Source of the DNA: Quillaja saponaria
Lineage: Eukaryota > Streptophyta > Magnoliopsida > Fabales > Quillajaceae
NCBI GenBank assembly: GCA_029379385.1
Contig: CM055607.1
Location: 7,750,001 to 7,814,000 of the forward strand
Direction of reading: 5' to 3'
DNA: 64,000 bases
Shown: positions 58,696 to 64,000 of the stretch, piece by piece
Layout of the letters: every line of letters starts with the position of its first letter
How positions within the stretch are numbered: the first letter of the stretch is position 1
Notes under the pieces: model-generated
Told to the model about the DNA's origin: nothing
Seen by the model: only the letters and a program-made list of their open reading frames with translations
The model's database searches: none
Position numbers and translations under genes: made by a program

Positions 58696-61600
58696 CTATT
58701 TTGTGTTCATTTCTGCTTGGAAAGTAGGATTCAATCTCAAGGTCTTCTTTGCTAAGTTGCGGATATCTTCTCTATTGGACTCTTCTGATATTCGTATGAG
58801 CGCTTTTGTGCCACCACTCGACATGAAGTCCCTGACATTATCATCTGAAATAGGAGGTAATTACGTTAACACCCAAACCTTAAAATTGAGTTGTCATTAA
58901 TTAATTCTAAAAACAATATACTTAACACAATATAACACCGAGAAATAGAATAGATATCAGAATCATGCATAAAATCCTTGGCAAATTAATATATGGGCAA
59001 TCATATGTTGGACTCTTGGTATATGATTAAAAGAGAACAATTTCAAGATCAACAATTTGAATGAATTTGATAATAGGGAAAAGACAGAGGGAGTGAAACT
59101 ATGAAGACATAAAGAAAAGAAATAGTATCAACAATATTCAACATTATGAATTCATTACCCTATAATCTTCAACTTCTGCAGTTTCTGAATTAAACAAATT
59201 GGCATTATTATATGCAACTGCGTTTGTAAAGGATTTCATCCATATAACTCCATGCAAAAGGGTGGACAACAACAATGGCTTATGCAGTCTGAGTTCATCT
59301 TCTAATTTTTACTGTGTAAATGCCCAAAAAAATTTATTTGAAAAGTGGATGCAAAATGGTATCTCTACTTGCGATAGTTAATTGATTAACTTCAGTTTAT
59401 TATTATTCTATGGCGGATAATGCCAAGTCCAGTCAGAAGCTCACCATTTTGTGCCAGATGACACAGAGCAAGCTCAATATGTCGCTGAGTTGAAGTTGAT
59501 GCTGTATTAGAGCTGGCAATCAACCATGGCAGAGCACCAACTTCTATTAAAAGGGAACGACCTTTTCTATGTCCTGCAAAAAGTAGTTTTTTAAACAAGG
59601 CAAAGAAAGATGACCAAGTAGATTAGGTGTTTTACAAAGAGATATCTCATAAACCTTTAATAATTCCTCTAGATTCACATTTTGCAAAGTTAGCCAATCC
59701 TCTAGCGACCTGTGCAATGACATCACTGCTCCCAGATCTGACCATTTCCAGGAGTGTTTCTACACCTCCATCTTCTTTCAACATCATATGTAAGTTCTCT
59801 GTTATGCAACAAAAATTAAACCTTCAAAAAAGACTTTATCTATTTATCAATGATCAGAAACATATTGGTAAAATTTTATGGTGGTACTTAAGATGCAACA
59901 CAATAGATCAAGTACTTAGAATCATATTCACATAAGAAATCCAGTAAGAAAATGACAACCTGAGCCAACAGAAAAAAGCCAGATCAGCTTCAGCTTACCA
60001 TTTCCACATAAATTAGCAAGTGCACCAGCAACCATTCGAAGAGTTTGCGGATCCTCTGTTTTTGATGCTGTTTCTGCCAGCAGTCTAGCACCTCCTTTGC
60101 TCACTATTAAGCCTTGATTCATTTCTAGAAGGTACAAATGCAGACATATGCAAGTAAATGCAAAGATAAAGTTAAGAATATCACAAGACATTATTTTCAC
60201 ACCGTATAATTTAGGTTTAAAGCAGTCGTATAATTTTTGGTTAAAAGCTGTGAACATCGTATTATTGTTGGAAACTAGTGGTAAACCTGAGAAGCAATGA
60301 AAACGCAATTGTGTGTCATAAAGTCCATAGCTTTGAAAAGAATTGACAAGAAACGTTGCAATAATTACTATAATCACCTTATTTATTCTCCAAGAATTAA
60401 CTAAGTGACCTTTTGCCTTAACAAGAGCAAAGAAAGCCTGTTTTTCTGATATGCAAATATATAGAGGCATTAAAGAATGCCGAAATTTTGACAGGTAAGG
60501 TATCAAACTTATTCCCATCATCCCATTTGGTTTATCCTTTTGAATAAAATTGCAAAGTTTAAGAAGCTGAGGTAAGATAGTGTTTCCAATATCCCCACAA
60601 GTAAAGACAACTTTATTGCTGATTATTGGCAATTAATCGCTGAAAGGTATATTTTAATTTGAATTAATAGGGTAATGTGGAAAGAAAATCATATAAAGAA
60701 TTATTTGTGATTTGGTTTGCAGGATTTGGAAGAGAGGGTAAGAATCTTGGGCAGTATGTACATTTTAGTGTGCTCTGATGTATTTGGTTGGAGAGTACTG
60801 CTACCATATTTTCTTAACACTTTCAGGCGTCTTTGATCTAGCAGATAAGACCCTCTCTATTTGTTGCCTTTGGTGCTTTGCGGAGTGTTTTGTTCGATTC
60901 CGGCACTTGCGTTCTCATTCCCGGCTTACCTGCTTAACCGTGCCCTCCCCCTCTTTATACTTTTGGATCCTTCATCTTTCTGAATCGATGCCCAGGCTTG
61001 TGTCATTCCAACAACCTGCGGGGAGCACCTCAGTATACGATCGCGTGCAGTAACTGGGAGTCCTATTACACCTAAGGCCAACTTCAATTCTAAGAATAGC
61101 ATGCCTAAGTCCATATGAATACCCCCCGTCAATTCCTTTGAGTTTCTGTTTGCTTGATATTCAGCAGGATACGAGAACTCTACACTAGAAGGGTTTTGGC
61201 ATGTTCTCTTCTGATTTCTATATTGTTCTTTTTCCTTACTGGATTAAGAGGGTACTTTGTCCTCTGTTTTTTACACTTTTTTTTCTCTTTCTTCATGAAG
61301 TTTCTTCTTTTATTTGAGTAGAAAAATATATAAAGGCACGTCCAACCATGTAGACGGTATGAAGCAAATAAAAAGAACACTAAAAGAATGGGAGAAATCT
61401 TTACAATAAATTATTAATAAGAATAAGTTCTTTTCTTAACAATAAATAAAATTTATTCGTAAGAGATAGTGAGGATGTATATAATTCACCAAGGAAAGCT
61501 TCAGAATTACCATTCATTGCCAAATTCGCAATTGCTCCAGATGCCACTCTAAGAATAGTTGTATTCTGTGATGATCGCAACAGCATAAGCAATGAATCTA

Positions 61601-63834
61601 ATCCACCTTCCTCAACTATCGTTTCTTGATTAATATCTGAAAAGGAAAAAAAGAGAGAGAAAATTTTTGTTAACATGAGCGACCATAATCTTCTAACTCC
61701 TCAACCTCCGGGGGGAAATAAGCAACACAGATAATACATGACAATAGCAGAATATGGAATTTCTATTAGGTTACTGAGTTCTGCAGTTGAGTAAAATTCC
61801 AGGAGAATAATAGCATTTTAAATCAATTAAAAGAAGTCAAAACATATGGGTCAGGATAAAATCTAAGAATTAGAAAATTAATGATTGCTTTTTAAAGAAG
61901 GTAGATAAGTAAAGACATGCATAATTATAAAATAAAATTTAATAATTACTAAGCAATTGCAGATCTTGCGGTGATTGGTAACATTGCAGTACCCCAGTTG
62001 GATATAAGTTAAAGGTATAATGTACTGCACCTTCAGCAGCAAGATTAGCTATCACTTTCACAGCATGAATTTGGATATCAGAGTCTTCAGATGTCAACAA
62101 ATGTAATATTTTTTGAAGACCAACTGGATTTTCATAGCCAAAAAACATGTAAATTAGCACATTCCAACAACAAATTAAGAAAATAAACATTCAAAATAAT
62201 ATGTTGCTTATATTAATATAGCTTGCCTTCTTCACATATCTTTGCGATGGTGGCCCTCTGACCAGAGATTGTCTCCCTTAATGGCTTAAACTTGTGTGAC
62301 CTCATCCGGGTCCCAAGTTCTGAAGAGTCTTTGTATTTATTTTCTTCCAAATGAGACCTCTTCTCCTGAAAAATTATAATACGTACAAAATAAATTTAAA
62401 TTAAAAAATGTCAGATAAAAATGCATGCATAAATTACCTCAGGTTCAATTTCAGTTTCAGGTACAGAGTTCTTCAATTTGAGCAGCTCGTCTTCAATAGC
62501 CTTCCTCTGCATTTCTTCTGCTAAAAGTCTTTGCCTCACAGCTTGAAGTTCTCCATTTAGAGTTACCTTAAGATATCAGATTACATTTAAATAAATACAA
62601 AGAGACATAAATCATGATTCAGTGGTACAATTCAGAAGCTTTGACTTAAGAATAATATTCATATAATGGGTGGAAATTGTCAAATTTCTATGAACCAAAT
62701 AACATCACACATCATAAAGAAAAGTTCAACCAGACTCATCTGGTTTCATATGTCAACTGTACCTTCTCCTCTAACAAATGTTGATACTGTGATTTTAGCA
62801 ATTGAAGTTCATCTGCTGTAGTTTCATGGAGCTGATACAATTCTTTCACTTTTGCCCTATGCTCAACAATCTCTTTCTGTCCCTGGATTTGATACAGATA
62901 ACACCACTTAGACAGTACTTTGGAGACCTTGAAATTTTAAAGAACACAATACAAACCTGATCCAGTTACAGCTTAATTAATTTTATGGTCCTAAAAAAAA
63001 TCTGACATTTGTATTACTTATGGAAATGGCAACCACGTCCCTCCTGGGAGGGCACTCCTATAGTAAAAAACCAGTAATTGGGGAAGATGGACTGTTGTCC
63101 AGTTTTCAAAACATAAAAAACTACAAATGCACAAAAGTTGGACAGATGGCTGAAAATATAGCACCAATTATAAATTTATTAATGAAGTTAACCTGCAGTG
63201 AGTTGTGACGTTCATTTAGAAGCCTCTTTTTCTGGTCTAGTTGTTCCTCTGCACATTGATGTCGGTCATGGTCATCCTCTAATTGTTTTACCAGCTCTGC
63301 TATTTTCTTCTCATACATCTGAGTAGTCTCTGCGAGGGCCTTTTTGTATACTGAATTCTCCATTTCTTGTTGCTTCAAACAAAAGAATAAAAAATTTGAA
63401 ATAAATAAAATGCAAATATGAGCTCATTTTGCTAGGATTTGGAGTAAAAAATGGTGAACAGAATTTGCCTCAAGAAAGATCATCATACATGGTAGAAGGG
63501 ATAGAATGAAAAAAAAGATATCAGCTATCCTTTAACAAGTAACACTCTAGCATGTACTGAAAAGATAGCCAAAAAGTACAAAAAGGCCCACCAGGGACAA
63601 AATAGAAAACATCATAATTGTCATATACTGAATACTGATAAGAAGATGACAAACCTCAATTGACTTCTTCTGATCATTCAGGAGCTTTTTCGTCAGATCT
63701 AGCTGGTTCTCCACACCTTTACTGTGGGATTGCTCGTCATCAATCTTCTTAATCAACTCTGTCATCTTCTTCTCATACATCTGAGTGGTATCTGCCAGTA
63801 CTTTCTGATACGTAGAATTATCGAGTTGGTGTTG
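58696..63834 (-). CDS. Armadillo-repeat kinesin (ARK/KIN-U family), C-terminal 504 residues
   Basis: C-terminal half of a plant ungrouped kinesin with ARM repeats; the motor domain lies off the right edge. ARK kinesins act at microtubule plus ends and affect root-hair and trichome shape. Exons in gene order: 63655-63834, 63193-63372, 62763-62882, 62438-62566, 62227-62365, 62031-62123, 61511-61636, 59999-60124, 59655-59798, 59445-59573, 58696-58844 (TAG at 58698-58696). They sum to 1,515 bases, in frame. The first four encode coiled coil; the first two, both 180 bp, are homologous copies. The next holds RETISGQRATIAKICEE and leads into about five ARM repeats (for example VGLQKILHLLTSEDSDIQIH, EEGGLDSLLMLLRSS, SKGGARLLAETASKTEDPQT, and a final NREDIRNLAKKTLRLNPTF). 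The intron after 62227 needs a GC donor. Which ARK paralogue this is cannot be settled from the C-terminus. Confidence 0.92.
60800..61170. other. GC-richer insert, possibly organelle-derived, in a kinesin-gene intron
   Basis: Within the intron 60125-61510 a block of about 350 bp is far richer in GC than its flanks and lacks their A/T runs. On the minus strand it contains CAAAGGAATTGACGGGGG, the universally conserved small-subunit rRNA word near E. coli position 920, at about 61,115-61,137. The bases on either side do not continue as rRNA. The rest (an open minus frame ending SIKRGRARLSR) resembles plant mitochondrial intergenic DNA in texture. A rearranged nuclear mitochondrial or plastid insertion is the best guess. 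Confidence 0.4.
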
Positions 63835-64000
63835 CTACTAACAATCAAGGAAACAGCATAAATGACCATTTCCATGGAATTCAAAATATATTACTTGAAA
63901 GTTAATTTTCAAACATAACATAAAGTTGACGGCTTCAACTAATTTCATAATTTGACTTTAAGACTTTTCTCCTTGGTTAATGTGGAATAACATTATTGCT

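Noticed and set aside
59928..60632. 234-codon minus-strand frame
   Set aside because: Only its last part (59999-60124) is the ARM-repeat exon; the rest is intron read through, without kinesin similarity.
60890..60920. tRNA T-arm-like word (TTCGATTCCGGCAC)
   Set aside because: Bases on the two sides do not pair as a T stem and no other arm could be found.
60926..61132. 68-codon minus-strand frame in the GC-rich block as a protein gene
   Set aside because: No recognised homologue and no ATG in good context; it lies in an intron in probable organelle-derived DNA.
61100..61140. An rRNA gene
   Set aside because: Only about 22 bases match small-subunit rRNA; flanking sequence does not continue the gene.

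Overview
This is a gene-bearing stretch of nuclear DNA from a flowering plant, most likely a eudicot. It has AT-rich intergenic and intronic DNA, many-exon genes with plant-type splice sites, and proteins that read as plant orthologues. It also carries plant-type transposons: a Ty1/copia element primed by initiator tRNA-Met, a Helitron, a hAT MITE and LINE remnants. The species cannot be named from the sequence alone. Family assignments rest on recognised protein sequence, not on a database search.

Layout. (1) About 1-18,176, minus strand: the first 26 coding exons (901 codons) of MOR1/GEM1, the XMAP215-family microtubule polymerase; the rest lies off the left edge. Its introns hold a 252-bp hAT MITE, a complete 5,251-bp copia retrotransposon with identical 121-bp LTRs, a 343-bp tandem duplication, LINE 3' remnants and a terminal-inverted-repeat element. 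(2) 18,177-22,950: AT-rich spacer with a probable non-autonomous Helitron (19,964-22,829) carrying an internal duplication and one exon-like fragment. (3) 23,000-25,000, plus strand: a gene for a plant MEF2BNB/BORCS8-like protein, with a 60-bp retroposon scrap in its 3' flank. (4) 25,000-29,200: mostly spacer, with one unidentified pair of exon-like segments and a decayed AT-rich tandem repeat. (5) 29,200-57,042, plus strand: the whole SEC8 (EXOC4) exocyst gene, 26 coding exons, 1,071 aa. (6) 58,696 to beyond the right edge, minus strand: the C-terminal 504 residues of an armadillo-repeat kinesin (ARK/KIN-U family), converging on SEC8.

The four genes are not an operon and need not act together. 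By family knowledge MOR1 and ARK kinesins both act on microtubule ends, SEC8 tethers secretory vesicles at the plasma membrane, and BORCS8 in animals belongs to a complex that moves lysosome-related vesicles on microtubules.

I see no prokaryote-style system, CRISPR array or new enzyme cluster. The most unusual signal is in splicing. Exon phases close only if eight introns use GC instead of GT at the donor: six of 25 in SEC8, one in MOR1 and one in the kinesin gene. GC-AG introns are normally about 1 percent of plant introns. Exon borders were placed by hand from reading frame, recalled homologues and splice consensus; the phases add up in all three genes.
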